Part shown: in pieces, positions 43,854 through 56,862 of the stretch
How the letters are laid out: the number at the start of each line of letters is the position of its first letter
Position numbering within the stretch: position 1 is the stretch's first letter
NCBI RefSeq assembly: GCF_033568475.1
Contig: NC_133121.1
Coordinates: forward strand, 132,464,375 to 132,528,374
Source: Henckelia pumila
Lineage: Eukaryota; Streptophyta; Magnoliopsida; Lamiales; Gesneriaceae
DNA: 64,000 bases
Direction: 5' to 3'
Translations under genes and position numbers: made by a program
Notes under the pieces: model-generated
Databases searched by the model: none
What the model saw: the letters and a program-made list of their open reading frames with translations, nothing else
What the model was told of the DNA's origin: nothing

Positions 43854-46784
43854 TCCCCCCTCAAACTCACGATGCTACAGCGATAAGCATTGAGAGTTTG
43901 TCAAACAGGAAACGAAAGTGCGAAGCCGGGTGTGCTTTTGTAAACATATCAGCAATTTGCAGAGAAGAAGGAACGAATGGCAATGTGATGGTGCCGATCT
44001 GCAGGTGGTGGCGAGTGACATGACAATCAATCTCGATATGTTTGGTTCGTTCATGAAAGACTGAATTTCGTGCAATCTGAATAGCACTCTGATTATCACA
44101 ATGTAGTGGAGTAGGGTGACAAAGAAAAATACCCATATCAGCAAGCAACCGACGCAACCAAACAATTTCACAGGTAGTTGAGGCCATTGCACGATACTCA
44201 ACTTCAGTAGAAGACCGAGAGATGACATCTTGTTTCTTGCTCTTCCACGAAATAAGCGAGTCAACGAGGAAAATACAAAATCCAGTGGTCGAATTGCGGT
44301 CCGTAGGATCACCAGCCCAATGCGTGAGAGTAAGCCCGCAGCTCTAACGAAGACGTAGAAGGAAACAAGAGACTATGAAACTGAGTGCCCCGAAGGTACC
44401 TGAGAATACGAAGAATAGCAGCCCAATGAACTGTAGTAGGGGCAGTGACAAATTGACTAACCACATGAACAACATGTGCAATGTCTGGGCGATTCACGGT
44501 AAGATAAACCAGGCTTCCGACAATGGTACGATAGAGACTGGAATCTGCCAAAGGAGTGCCATCCGACGGAGAGTATCTAGCATTGGTCTCAAGGGGAGTA
44601 TCAACAGTCCTGTTGTCAGTAAGTCGAGCACGCTCAAACAAATCAGCTATATATTTTGATTGAGATAAGAGATAGCATTTTGGAGAATAGGCAACCTCAA
44701 TTCCCAAAAAATAACGTAGCATACCCAAGTCTTTCATAGCGAAGCAACGTGCCAACTCAGATTTCAAAGATGCAATACCATCATAATCATCACCCACAAT
44801 GATCATGTCATCAACATACAAGAATAAGAGAATACGACCTGTTCTTGTACGCTTGACAAATAAAGCCGAATCATGGTGACTAGAAAGGAAGCCAAGTGAA
44901 GTGATCACCATAGAAAACTTCTCAAACCAGGCACGTGGTGCATGTTTGAGACCATAAAGAGCTTTGCGAAGCTTGCAAACTTCACCAGGCTGATGAGCGA
45001 CACCAGGAGGAGGCATCATATAAACTTCTTCATGAAGGTCACCATTCAAAAAAGCATTCTTGACATCCAACTGAGATATTCTCCATCGACAAACGAAAGC
45101 AACTGCGATCAGAGTGCGAACAGTCGCCATTTTTGCAACAGGGGCAAACGTTTCTTCATAATCCATGCCACACTCCTGGGAATAGCCTTTAGCAACAAGT
45201 CGAGCCTTGTATCGCTCAATGGATCCATCTGATTTGGTTTTAATCTTGTAGATCCAACGAGAACCAATGGTATGTTTTCCGGATGGCAGCGGAACCAAAT
45301 CCCATGTATGAGTCTGGTGTAAAGCAGTAAGTTCCTCAGCCATAGCAGCCTGCCAAAGGGGATCAAGAATTGCCTCTCTATAGGACAAAGGCTCAGAAAG
45401 ACGATGAACAGAGGCAACAAAGAAAGCAAATGAAGTAGAATAAGAGGAGTACTCAAAATCGGGGAGTTTAGTAGACTTACGAGTGCGAGTGAACTGACGC
45501 AGAAAAGGAACATCCGCAATCGCATCCGATAATTGGGTGGTCGTAGGAGCAGGGGAATGTGAGGTGGATGCCTCGTGAACCAAAGTATCAGATAGAGCTT
45601 CATCGAGTTTGGCATCGAAAGGATCAATACGAACTAGATCTGACGGTGTCATATGATGTGAACTAGCAGTAACAGAGAAGAATGGAATATGCTCTAAAAA
45701 CACAACATGATGCGAGACATACAATTTTTGACTAACTGGATCAAAACAACGATATCCCTTTTGACCAACACCATAACCCAAAAAAAAACACATAAGGCGG
45801 ACCGGGGAGACAATTTATTATGCTCAACTTGTGGTCAAAGAACAAAGCAAGTACAACCAAAGACGCGCAACGAGGAATAATCAGATGAATGACCATACAA
45901 CTTTTCAAACGGGGACAAACCTAAATTATGAGATATTGGAATTCTGTTGATTACATGAGCAGCCGTAAGTACTGCTTCCCCCCAATACACACTAGGAACC
46001 TCGGCTGACAACATGAACGAACGAGCTGTTTCAACAAGATGACGATGTTTTCTTTCAGCAACACCATTTTGTTGAGGAGTATCTGTACACAAGGTTTGGT
46101 GGATAGTCCCATCAGAAGCAAGTAACTGAGAAAAATCGTTAGAAGTGTATTCACCCCCCAAATCACACCGAAAACATTTAATGACAGATGAGTGTTGGGT
46201 TTTCACAAGAGCTCTAAAGTTACGGAATATGGTAAGGAAATCAGACCTGCGTTTTATAAGATAAACCCAAGTATAACGAGTGAAATCATCAATAAAGGAA
46301 ACATAATATCTGGAACCTCCTTTGGTGTGTACAGGAGAAGGTCCCCACACATCAGAATGCACAAGATCAAATGGCGCAATTGAAAAAGAAATGCTTTTAT
46401 AAAAAGGCAAGGCGGAAAATTTAGCCAGTTTACAACCACTGCAATCAGAAATATCATGACTGTCCAAATGATCCAAAACTCCTGTAGACACCAAAAACTT
46501 TAAACGAGACCCAAAAACATGACCTAAACGAGAATGCCAAAGATAAAAATCAGAAGACGAACGACTCAAACGAAAAGACGACAAATCCACACTAGATGCA
46601 GCAACATCTGATACTTTTAGCTCATTCAAGACATAGAGTCCCCCTTCCCTACGGCCTGTCCCAATCACCTTCTGAGATCGCGTGTCCTGAACACAACAAT
46701 TGGTAGAAGTAAAAAAGAACTGAGAGACCCGAATCACACAATTGACCAACAGATGCAAGATTTAAAGTTAGATTAGGAATGTGA

Positions 46785-48247
46785 TGTAGTGGCCCATATC
46801 CAAAATTAACGATAATGAGTAATTATCGTGTGATCATGTTATATTTAGTAAAAATGTGATTAAGGAGACTTCTAAATGGATTAATGGAGCCTTGAAATAG
46901 ACCCAAAATGATCAGAAATGGTCCGGTGGGTCAGACAGATCGGAAGCTCCGAAGTTAGGATCGGATGCTTCGAAGGTGATCGAAAGCTCCGATGAACGAT
47001 CGGAAGCTCCGATCGAATTACGTCATCCATGACGTGTGGTTGATCGGAAGCTCCGAACAGGATCGGAAGCTCCGATCACCCTATCCGAAGTCAACCAGTG
47101 ATATTTTGACACGTGGCGGATAATGCAAGATCGGAAGATCCGATGGCAGGATCGGACGTTCCGATCATGTTCGGACATTCCGATCGCGGTTCGGAAGCTC
47201 CGATCGCCGTCTATAAATAGGGGGTGCCGAGCCCATTTTTGAAGTGCACCATTCCTCTCTTCTCTCTCAATTCCTTAGCCTTCTAACTCAGATCTAAGGA
47301 ATTCTAGGCGTCCCGTGGGGAATCCGGAAGTGGCATAGAAATCCAGGCATCGTAGCGGAGTTGTGGCCAAGTTTTGAGGCTATCTACAACAAAGGACTGA
47401 CGACAGACGCAGATATAGCTATGGTCTCCTTAAATTATTTAGGAGTATGCAATAGCTTAGTTAAGACTTTTAGAGCTTATTGAATGATGCATGGGTATTT
47501 GCATTGTAGACTTGATGATAGGCTTGGAACCTAGAGTGGGACTACTAGGACTGTCTTAGAAAGGTACGTAAGTACTGACTGAGATTGGCAGCGGATATGC
47601 ATGCTTATATGTTGCATTTATGTGTTTGCATGTTATTATTCTTATGCGACATGTGCATATCATCTTGTGCCTGTACATCTGTATATCTTTCGAGATGAGC
47701 CAGTTAGGGTTGCTCAGCCCTGTTAGGACGTTTGATATCGAGTACCCTTAGGTACTGATACCTCAAGGACTCCGTGGTCCGCGTTCGGGATTCGCGAATG
47801 AGTGGTCGCACACAGTGGTTAGCTACCCCGATGTGACGAGCTTATATCCCAGGCGCAAGTTTGAGCAGTTTGTATACAGTTATCCCAAATATGGATACCC
47901 GGTCATTTGCATGCATCATATTTGTATGTTTATCCGTGCTTTCGTATTGAGCTTAGAGCTCACGTCCAGTATTTTCTGTGTATCTGGATACCCTATTCGA
48001 TGGGGCAGGTATTAGGTGCAGGATTGAGCACCAGGAGCCTGGAGTAGCCAGTGACCTTGAAGACAGCAGGGTTAGCTGTAGGTTTTATTTAAAGTAATTC
48101 GATTGGGTTGTATAAATCGAGTTTGATTAGCCGGTTGTATTCTGTCGGTCTACTTGTATTTAGTCTTCCGCAGCAATTTGATTTAATGCATGCTAAATTA
48201 TGCTCTTAACTCTGATTTAGTAGGTGATCCAGGTAAGGGTCACTACA
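46785..48247 (+). mobile_element. Solo LTR, Ty3/gypsy type, nested in the copia fossil
   Basis: A 1463-bp insertion beginning TGTAGTGGCCC and ending GGGTCACTACA, with TG...CA ends inside a short inverted repeat, and flanked by identical 5-mers TGTGA (46780-46784 and 48248-48252). That is the structure left when an LTR retrotransposon recombines down to one LTR. A TATA box CTATAAATAG at 47211-47220 gives its direction. Just upstream lies an array of near-palindromic 17-mers. The gypsy assignment rests on LTR size and style only. It is younger than the copia host. Confidence 0.75.
46938..47206. repeat. Array of ~10 GATCGGAAGCTCCGATC-like dyads in the solo LTR
   Basis: About ten copies of a near-palindrome of the form GATCGGAAGCTCCGATC, some reduced to half sites or with one or two changes, are spread over 270 bp at irregular spacing. 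The last ends five bases before the TATA box. The position corresponds to the LTR's U3 enhancer region. Confidence 0.8.
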
Positions 48248-48433
48248 TGTGATATACATTTGAAAGTGATAAACTAGATGTGTGAACAGAGCCAATTCCT
48301 GCCAATGGCATTGGAGTGCCATCGGCGGTCATGACAGACAAAGATGGAGCAGAATTAACAGACACAAAAGAATCAATATCAGGAGACATATGATGAGAAG
48401 CACCTGAGTCTAAGATCCACAGGGGAGACGATT

Positions 48434-51106
48434 TGTAACACCCGGTATTTTAAATACGTAAATCCGCATGCATAATTAGGATATTTAATTATTTAAATTT
48501 TAGATTTATGGGTTAAATAATTATCTGAATTATTTGTGCATGATTTAAATTTATTTTTAAGCATTTAACCCATAATTAGTGATTTTTATGATTTTTAGTA
48601 TTTTAATTATTTTATCGCGTAGACGGGACCGTGGACGGACGAGATGACAACTTTCTAGCCAATAAATTTCATGAGCCTTTTTAGAGCCCAAAAATATTAT
48701 TTTGAGTTTTATTATCTCAAAATTTTTAGTATTTAATTTTATATAATTTTAGGAATCCATTTTATTCAAAATTAGCCAAAATATTGACTTTTTAGTATTT
48801 TTAAAATTCCTTTAATTTATAATTTCGAGATTTTTTTTATGATTAACTTAAATTATCAGATTTTAGTTTTTATTTAGAGTCTTAAAATTTTAGGTTTTAT
48901 ACTTAAAACTTTTAATTATGCTAAAACCTATTTTAATTAAAAATAAAAAAAACTTTAACCTAATCTACCCCAAACCAACCGATCCTTCACCCTCTTAGCC
49001 GCCTCCCTCCCTTCCATTCATCTTCTTCATCGAGCCATCAGCCAAGGAGGTTCCATAGCCGAGTTTTCTTCGAAACTGCGAGTTGTTCGTCGTCCCGTCG
49101 TCCCGGAATCGTCGCACACGCCGTTTTCGCTTCAAACCACGGTGCAAGGCATGTTTCCTTTCGATTTTTCTTGCCATGTCAGTTATGATAGTGTGTGTAG
49201 TGTTGTGCATCGAAAACTTTTAGTTTTTTTCAGAAAATGTTTGAGTTTGATGAAGGCGTACGGTTTTGGTTGCATTAGTAATTCATGCTCACGTTTTTCT
49301 TCTTCCATGGTAGACTAGCTGCTGGTCGAGGGTCTAGTGGGTGTGTATGTGTGACCTGGACTCGAATGGCTCGAGTGGTTCGAGCCAAACGAGTCCAGGA
49401 GGCCTGCTGTTCAGATCGAGTTCCCTAGAGGTGCAGTTTAGGGTTGGAGGGAAGAGGGGTCGGCTGGGGCATGCAGGCCGGGAACCAGCCGACCCATGGC
49501 CAGGTTAGGACCGGCAGGACTTTGGGAAGGTCCTGCCGGCGGCGGTCCGGCCAGTGGTGGCCGAACTGGTGCGGCAGCAGCCCTTGAAGGGCTGCTGCAC
49601 GCAGCCGAGAGGGTTTGAGAGAGGGGGGGGATCGGGTTGGGCTGGGTTCTGGGCCTGGGTTGGGTCTGGGTGTCCTGGGTCGGGTCAGTAGGTTAGTGGG
49701 TCGGGTTAAGTTGGTCCGGGTCCGGGTTTGGTGGGCCGGGCTCGAGTCTTTTTAATTTTAAAATATTTTAGGAATTAATTGGTTTTTGGGCCAATTAATT
49801 AGAAATAAAATTATTTGGACTCCCAAATAATTTTATTTGGGCTTTTAAAATTTTAATTAAGTTAGTCCATTAATTTTATGGGCTTTTGAGCCCATGAAAG
49901 TTATTGGACCAGTCTTTGGGCTTTTGGGCCCATTGGGCCAGTTTAACTTGTTATTGGGCTTAGAATGTTTTAAATGAGCTTTAATTATTTAATTGGGCTT
50001 AGAATAATTTTTATTGGGCTTAAGTATGTTATTGGGCCAGTCTCAGTGTTAATGGGCCAGATTTAAGTAAATGGGCTTGAGTGTTAGGGCCAGCAGTCCA
50101 GGACCATCCATGAGAAAATTGCATGTGTCCTGATTATATATTTAATTATTTTTATGCATTAAGTTATTTTAATATTTATATGTTAGTAAGAAATTAAATT
50201 AAATATATATGAAGGACACACATTTTATTTAAGTACATGCATTCATGAAATAATTTTATGCATAATTAAATGTTTAAGGTTGAGTAATAATAAAGTATTT
50301 TATGTTGGAAGTTGAAGTAGTGTGACAATTTAAGGGGGATTCGTCCCCATATGTGAACTATTGAAGGGCAGTTTACTGCCAATTTAAGAGGTGATTCGTC
50401 ACCGCCACGTACGTTGGTTTCCACGCTGATCAGTATTTAATGTATGATTTAAGATTACACTACGGATACAACCATGCGATGTTAGAAAATTAATTGCTCA
50501 ATAATGTTTATGTATTATGTTATTTAAGTTAAGTTATGTTAGGTTATGAAATTTTCAAGCATGCTCATTCATGTATATGTATGTATTAGTATTTAATTAT
50601 TTTAAATTATTTTAAACCCTTGTTATGTTAGCATGTTGGGTCTCTAGGCTCACTACACTGGTATGGTGCAGGTGAGTTCGTTGAGGATGAGGTTGTACCC
50701 ACCGGAGGTGAGGATGTATGAGCGGGCATGCAGTGACCCCGTGACCGTGATAGATGGCTGAGTCAAATGCATGTTTTTGATTATGTCAGCACGTTTCACA
50801 TTTTATATTATTTTTTTTCAGTGGTTGTGAGTTTTGAATATTATGGAATATTGTCAGTGCATGCAAATTTTACATCATTTTATTATGCAGTATTTTTTTA
50901 AATTAAAGGTTTGACTCAGATATTTATTTTCTTTTAAAGAATGCATTTTTATTTAAGTATTTAATTGTTTATTTATTTATTTATTTTTAAATCTTTTATT
51001 CTGTGCATATATGTATGGGCATAAATGTACATATTTTATTTAGTAAGTATAAAAAAAAAAATTTCGCATATTTATTTATTAATTATAGAGTTAGGGTCGT
51101 TTCACA
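48434..51106 (+). mobile_element. Large solo LTR, Ty3/gypsy type, nested in the copia fossil
   Basis: A 2.67-kb insertion beginning TGTAACACCCGGTATTTTAA, a common start of plant gypsy LTRs, and ending GTCGTTTCACA. The flanks share ATTT (48431-48434 and 51107-51110), one base being ambiguous with the LTR end. The interior has a G-rich GGGTTGGGCTGGG-type tract (about 49625-49745) and AT-rich parts, and no coding domain. It is inserted 187 bp from the other solo LTR and is likewise younger than the copia element. Confidence 0.7.
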
Positions 51107-52316
51107 ATTTACCTGAATTATCGAACAAGGACAAACCTTTATGAGAGGAGGCAGACATGGCATGAGGCTGGGAAGCGAGGAACTGTTGAAACTGCTCCAA
51201 CATATGTGGATCCAAGGACGGGGCAGCAACTGCATTGTTGGCCTGAGGTAGGCGATACGACCATGGAGCAGTCTGTGGCGGGCGTGGTGGTTGAGGTGGT
51301 CGTTGTTGCTGTTGTTGTTTTTCTTTACCCAACAATCTCGGACGCTGAGCCTTCCAGTGACCCTTTTCTTTGCAGAAAGCACATTCATCCGAAGAAACCT
51401 TAGGAGCTGGTCTATTTTGGTTGCTAGGCGGAGACTGTCATGGAGCAGCAAAGACAGATGGAGTTGTAGGTGTGACAAACCCCTTATCTGCTTTAGACTT
51501 AAGCCGAATCTCCTCTGCTAACAGTTCATTAACCACAGAATCAACAGACGGAAGAGGAGAACGATGTAGAATTGTCCCACGCAATCCCTTGAAATCATTT
51601 CAAAGAGCCATCAAAAACTGTACCAGACGTTGTTCTTCTCTAAGAGCCAAATATGGTTCAAATATTCGCAGCTCTGCAGACTCAGTGAGAGCCAACTGAT
51701 CCCAGAGATTAGTCGTGTCAGAATAAAACTCCTGAACATTCATATCATTCTGCTGAAGTGCGCGAATATCGGTCTCCAACTGATACTGCTTGGCGAAATT
51801 AGACTGTGTGCACAATCTAGCCAGATGATCCCAGACCTCTTTAGCCGTCTCATACTTAGCCAACTGAACGCCAATGGAGTGGGTAACAGAATTGTTAATC
51901 CATGTAATAATTTTTGAATTATCAGCCTCCCAACTGTCGACCAAGTCCGCATAGTTGGTTGTCGTCTCGTCTGTAGGTTTAATACGTACACCTGTAACAT
52001 AGTTCCACAGAGATTTTCCACGCAAGAAATTCTTCATAACGTAGCTCCAATACGTATAGTTTTTACCATCCAATTGAACACTAATCGACTGAAGTGAATC
52101 ATCCTTACGACTAACCATGATGAAAGAGGCACAAATACAAATAAAAACCCCAAAACCGAAATCAACGGATTCGAAATTCCCAAAATTAACCGAATCCAGA
52201 CAAACCAACGCGAGCGAGAACAAATCAAAGGGAAAACGGAAATACCAAAATCAACCGCAAAAGCTGTGGATTGGATTATAACTTCTTCAATCAAACAAGG
52301 AGAATCCATAAACCTA

Positions 52317-52329
52317 GGCTTTGATACCA
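52317..52329 (-). other. tRNA primer-binding site of the copia fossil
   Basis: On the - strand TGGTATCAAAGCC directly follows the 5' LTR. It is complementary to the 3' end of initiator methionine tRNA with one difference from the usual TGGTATCAGAGC, the standard primer of plant copia elements. Confidence 0.85.
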
Positions 52330-52489
52330 TGATGACATAGAGAAAAAAAGGAGGCTAGGAATTTCTTATTGACTTGCATAATGAATCAGAATACAATAAA
52401 GAGTATTTATAACTAGGGATTACAATGAAAAAAAATAGATTAAAATACCCTTAAACACTAATAAAGATAATATTATAATACAACTAATA
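52330..52489 (-). repeat. 5' LTR of the copia fossil
   Basis: About 160 bp, TATTAGTTGTATT to TATGTCATCA on the - strand, matching the 3' LTR at 43694-43853 at all but about five positions. Very short LTRs of this kind occur in several copia lineages such as Ale. Confidence 0.88.
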
Positions 52490-53066
52490 ATGCTGACATA
52501 TGAAGACGAAATATTGCTGATGTATCTGATGTCACGGTCAGTATTGTCGTGAAAAAGAACCAAAATGAAGAAAACAAATGCAAATTGATGGATTAAATCT
52601 ATGAATTGACCGATAACATGTAACATAAGACGAAAAATAGGGGAAAAAATGATTTCCCAATAAATAAATAATAATAATAATATAGCCTTTGATTTGTGAC
52701 TGCCACTGCCCCATCTCTTAGCCTTAGTCAACTTCATGAATTGAAACCAAAAAACACCCCTACTCCCCCTTTGTTTCCCTTTCTCTTTGTGGGTTTCTTG
52801 TTCAATCTCTTTCTCTCAAATCCACATATTTATTTTTGGCCTACTTACCTACTTCTTCGCTTCTCCTTATGGAACCCTACTTTATGATCTTATAACTAAA
52901 AATTCCACCATAAATTTCCCACTACTTTTCTTGAGTTTTCATCATACATATATTAGCTAATTATTACTAATTTGCCTCGCTTGATCATGGAACCCTAGTG
53001 GCACTGAAAACCAAAGAATAAATAATTATACATTAATATTCTTGGTTTCCCATAACCAAACTTGAG
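52490..53066. promoter_or_regulatory. WOX1 upstream region
   Basis: The copia fossil ends only 577 bp before the WOX1 start codon, so this is all the unique promoter-proximal DNA. It contains a CT-rich leader-like part (about 52740-52880). No TATA box can be assigned with confidence. Confidence 0.5.
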
Positions 53067-54478
53067 ATGTGGATGATGGGATATAACGATGGGGGAGACT
53101 TCACCACCCTTCAAGAATCATTCGGCGGCCGGAAACTCCGAACCCTTATGCCGAGACCCGCCGCCGCTCCTTCCACCACCACCACCGCCACCGCTAACTC
53201 TCCATGCTTAAACCTCCTACACGGCGCTGACTTTCTTTCCTTGAATCATCATCTCGGCAAGTCACCAATATTTCTCATTCTTTCTATATATCATTTGTTA
53301 ATTTTGTAGGGTCAAATATTATTTTACTAAGTACTAATAAGTAGCCATTTTTTTGGGTGCATTTCTTGTTTGAGCAGCAGCGATTTCTTCGTCGGAGCAA
53401 AATAAGAGAGATTTAAGCAGCACACTGCAACAACAAGTAGTGGTGAGTTCAAGATGGAATCCAACTCCGGAGCAACTCGGGACCTTGGAAGAACTATACA
53501 GAAGAGGCACTCGAACCCCTTCCGCCGAGCAAATCCAACACATCACCGCGCAGCTCCGCCGATACGGCAAGATCGAGGGGAAGAACGTCTTCTATTGGTT
53601 TCAGAATCACAAGGCTAGAGAGAGGCAGAAACGCCGCCGCGGCCAGCTCGAATCTCCCGCCGCTAAACAACCCCAGTACATGACCAACATGGAAGAAAAT
53701 GCCCAGAAGATCAATAAAGAATACCAAGGTATATATATATATATATATATGTAGCTAGCTCACATGCAGTCAGTGGTCGGAGACGAGTTGTTGAAATATA
53801 TATAAACTTTCTTCATCAGATGAATAATCAAGAGGGAATGATTTTAAATTTATTGAGTTAATAATATATTATGAGATGTGATTTTTTTTTTAGTTTTTAG
53901 ATTGGGAGTTCAGTTTGTTGGATCATTGGTTTCCATTTCCAAGAGTTTCTTGACTTGTAGCATAAAGTTGAAATATTTTTGGGCAGGTGAAGAGACCAAA
54001 AACTGGGCATCTCCCACAAAATCTAGTACAAATACAGAGGTCTGTTTTCTGCTGCTTTTTTTACCCTTTGTCTTACTTCATGTTCCCTTTTTTTGCAACT
54101 CAGATTTCTAAAAAAGCCATCCCACAAGTAACTATAATATTCCCACTAATCAGATCATAATAATTAAGCACATCATTGCATGGTTAATATTACATGTATA
54201 ACTTTTGGAGTATATATATATATATACATTGGGTTTCAGGTAATATAATGATTAATATATATATGTTCTAAAATTTGAAAAGAAAACAATGTTTTTTCTT
54301 TTCTTTTCTTTATTCATTGATTTGGGATTAAAAGAAGCGTCAAAGGCTGCATGCATACCTTCCTTTCTGTCGGGGGGCTGCTGTGCTATTGTTATGAAAC
54401 ATTGCTAGGGTTTTTGGGTGTCGTGCTCATTCATTTCATTCGAATTTTGAATTGCCCAACATTTATATACCTACATAA

Positions 54479-54523
<45 letters not shown>

Positions 54524-55650
54524 CGTACACTTCGAAAGGTAGATTCAACGGTCTAATTTTTTATGCATTTCATATGCAAAATAATTAGAGCCCTCGATGC
54601 ATTACCCGTATGCTAGCATCGAAATCTTCGTATATGAGTGTGTACGGAAAGAAAGACTTTCACCCCTATGCATGAAAACTTGGGGTTGTATACTATTTAA
54701 GTTAAAGGCATATGCAATAAAGATTACATTTTTTACTTCTTCAATCCCACATTTTCATAAATGTGCATATATAAAGCCTAAACAGATTCTTTTAGTAGGC
54801 ATTGGGTCATTAATTATTATAAATTAATCACATGTCAAATTTGTTATGTAGCATATCTGAAATTCAGAAGGGCTCAATTATTTCGAGTTTAATTTTTGTA
54901 AGTTTTTTGGTTCAATCATTTCTATGAAATTCATATATATATCTTTTAATTCCATTTGTATATGTTTCTTAAAAATAAACATTTGAATTCTTATAAGTCT
55001 AACTTTTTTCATAAAAAAAAAATTTGTTCGTACTATCGGTCAATTCACAGTTTTAGTCTACGAACTTGCATTTTCTTCAATAATTTTTCTTTTCCACGTG
55101 GAATTGAGCGTATCATCATTTTTTGATGTCATATCATCATTGCTTAAAGCCTTGAATAAACAGAAAAATGCATCAAAATTATAATTTTCTATCATCTCTT
55201 TTGAACAATATATTAAATTATATATTGACTTGATGCATTAATCAATAGATAAATATTAATGTTTTGAACAATATATATTAATGGATATATAAATTAATAA
55301 ATCAGAAAAATTCAAGACAAGGGTCAGCAAAGGTGACAGAGACAGAATGTAAAACAGATGGATGGTTACAGTTCGATAGTGATGACACAGAATCACAGCA
55401 GAGGAGGACCCTTCTCCAGAGGAATGCCACGTGGCATGTTATGCATTTGTCTTCTTCATCTCCCACGCCACCTCATAATGCCGCCGCCGTCGCAACGGCC
55501 GCCGCCGGGGAGGCACGGACCCTTGAGTTGTTCCCTCTTGGAGGTGATAAGAAGGATAAAGAAGATCATGAGTTATCTGGTGCAGCCAATATTGTTACTA
55601 GTAATGCTACGCCTTTCCCATTTTTTGAATTTCTTCCTTTAAAGAATTGA
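53067..55650 (+). CDS. WOX1: WUSCHEL-related homeobox 1 transcription factor
   Basis: Four exons: 53067-53256, 53378-53728, 53987-54039 and 55333-55650; 303 residues. WOX1 (STENOFOLIA, MAEWEST) is a nuclear regulator of leaf-blade and petal outgrowth at the margin. The N-terminus [12 protein letters not shown] and [11 protein letters not shown] match WOX1. The homeodomain is at about 88-152 ([10 protein letters not shown] to [18 protein letters not shown]). The WUS box TLELFPL is at 261-267 and the WOX1-type end FFEFLPLKN closes the protein. The first intron uses a GC donor (G|GCAAGT), needed to keep frame. The last acceptor (CAAAG|GTGACA) has a poor pyrimidine tract and is the least certain junction. 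WOX3 lacks this N-terminus. PEAMT is the next gene, as in Arabidopsis (At3g18010, At3g18000). Confidence 0.95.
54483..54518. repeat. (AT)n microsatellite in WOX1 intron 3
   Basis: About eighteen AT units in the long last intron. Confidence 0.9.
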
Positions 55651-56781
55651 ATTTATATATATTATTTTGAAAAAAGAGTGCATGTTTCTTTTTTTTTTCA
55701 ATATAATAGAATTAATTAGCCTATCGATGTAATGAAAGGAAATGAATGCATGACATTGTTTGTGTCTTGCTACAAAGTCTTTTAAAGTAGATTTTCTTTC
55801 TTTAATTTCCTCATGCAGTTTCATATTTTAATTTTGATGTATCATTGCAATTAAGTTTATGTTATACTTTTTCTTCTCCTCTCAAATTCCTTTAAATTTA
55901 TTTGAAATTTATCGATCCAAATGTAATGTCTTTTTTATTTACTGAATCGAAAAAATTCAAATGGTGGAAGCAAAATTTTAATTTTTTCTTTTGAAAAAAA
56001 CTAATATAATCGCAATAAAATAACTCATGAACCGAAACATCGATGAGACTAGTGATTTATACTACTCCATGAGGTTGTTTAATTTCGAATCTAAAAAAAA
56101 CATTAATTAAAAAAACCAATCGAATTATTTGAGAAACCCGTATTCTTGAAAATTCAATATATGGTTTAAAATAATAATAAAAGTTGAAATTTGGGAGAAA
56201 ATTTAGGACATGCATGGGAATGAAAAAGCATGGGATGGAGATGAATTAGGACCATGTTTGGGTGAAATAATGAAAAAGTGAGGCAGGGTGTAGTGTTTTG
56301 GACAGAAGCAGTCGCAGACCTTTTATTTAACAAGATTTGTCACAAGTTTTTAAATATTTCTCAGAGAATGGGTATCCCAATGAGAATCTGATATCGGAAT
56401 TAGACTGACAATGAAATTTAATGAAAGTTTTAAATAAAACGGAAATAAATTCGATACATGAATTTGGTCTGTAAGCCATTTTAAAATAGTTGGAGAATTG
56501 TTAATATATTAATATTTACGTTCTACTTCATCGTCCTAAATAATAAATATATTGACTATATGTCCAATTGTTTGGTCGAAAATACGTTGAAAAGATATGC
56601 GATTATTGGAGATGACAATTTTTCCTAGGGCTCGTAGGCTCGAGATCCACGGAAAAACCCGAAATAGAGCGGATTTAAATAAGTTATTTCGGGTATATTT
56701 TCGAGTTCGAAGATTTTTAAAAATCACCGAAATATATTGAGGCGGCTATGGGATGCTATCTCCATCTCCGAACTCGTCCCG

Positions 56782-56862
<81 letters not shown>

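Larger units (their letters stand above)
43694..52489 (-). mobile_element. Ty1/copia LTR retrotransposon fossil, broken, with two nested solo LTRs
   Basis: The element is on the - strand and is bounded by two short, similar LTRs. From its 5' end come a primer-binding site complementary to initiator tRNA-Met (52317-52329, directly beside the LTR), a gag region (about 51110-52120), a protease-like part (48253-48430), integrase (45835-46779) and reverse transcriptase with RNase H (43867-45793, with the YVDD motif), in copia order. A GGGGGGA polypurine tract abuts the 3' LTR. Flanking 5-mers GTGCT and ATGCT suggest a target duplication with one change. Apart from two nested insertions (about 4.1 kb) there are a few breaks in the coding frames, so it is a fossil. 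The LTRs differ at about five of 160 positions, suggesting an age of around one to a few million years. Confidence 0.9.
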
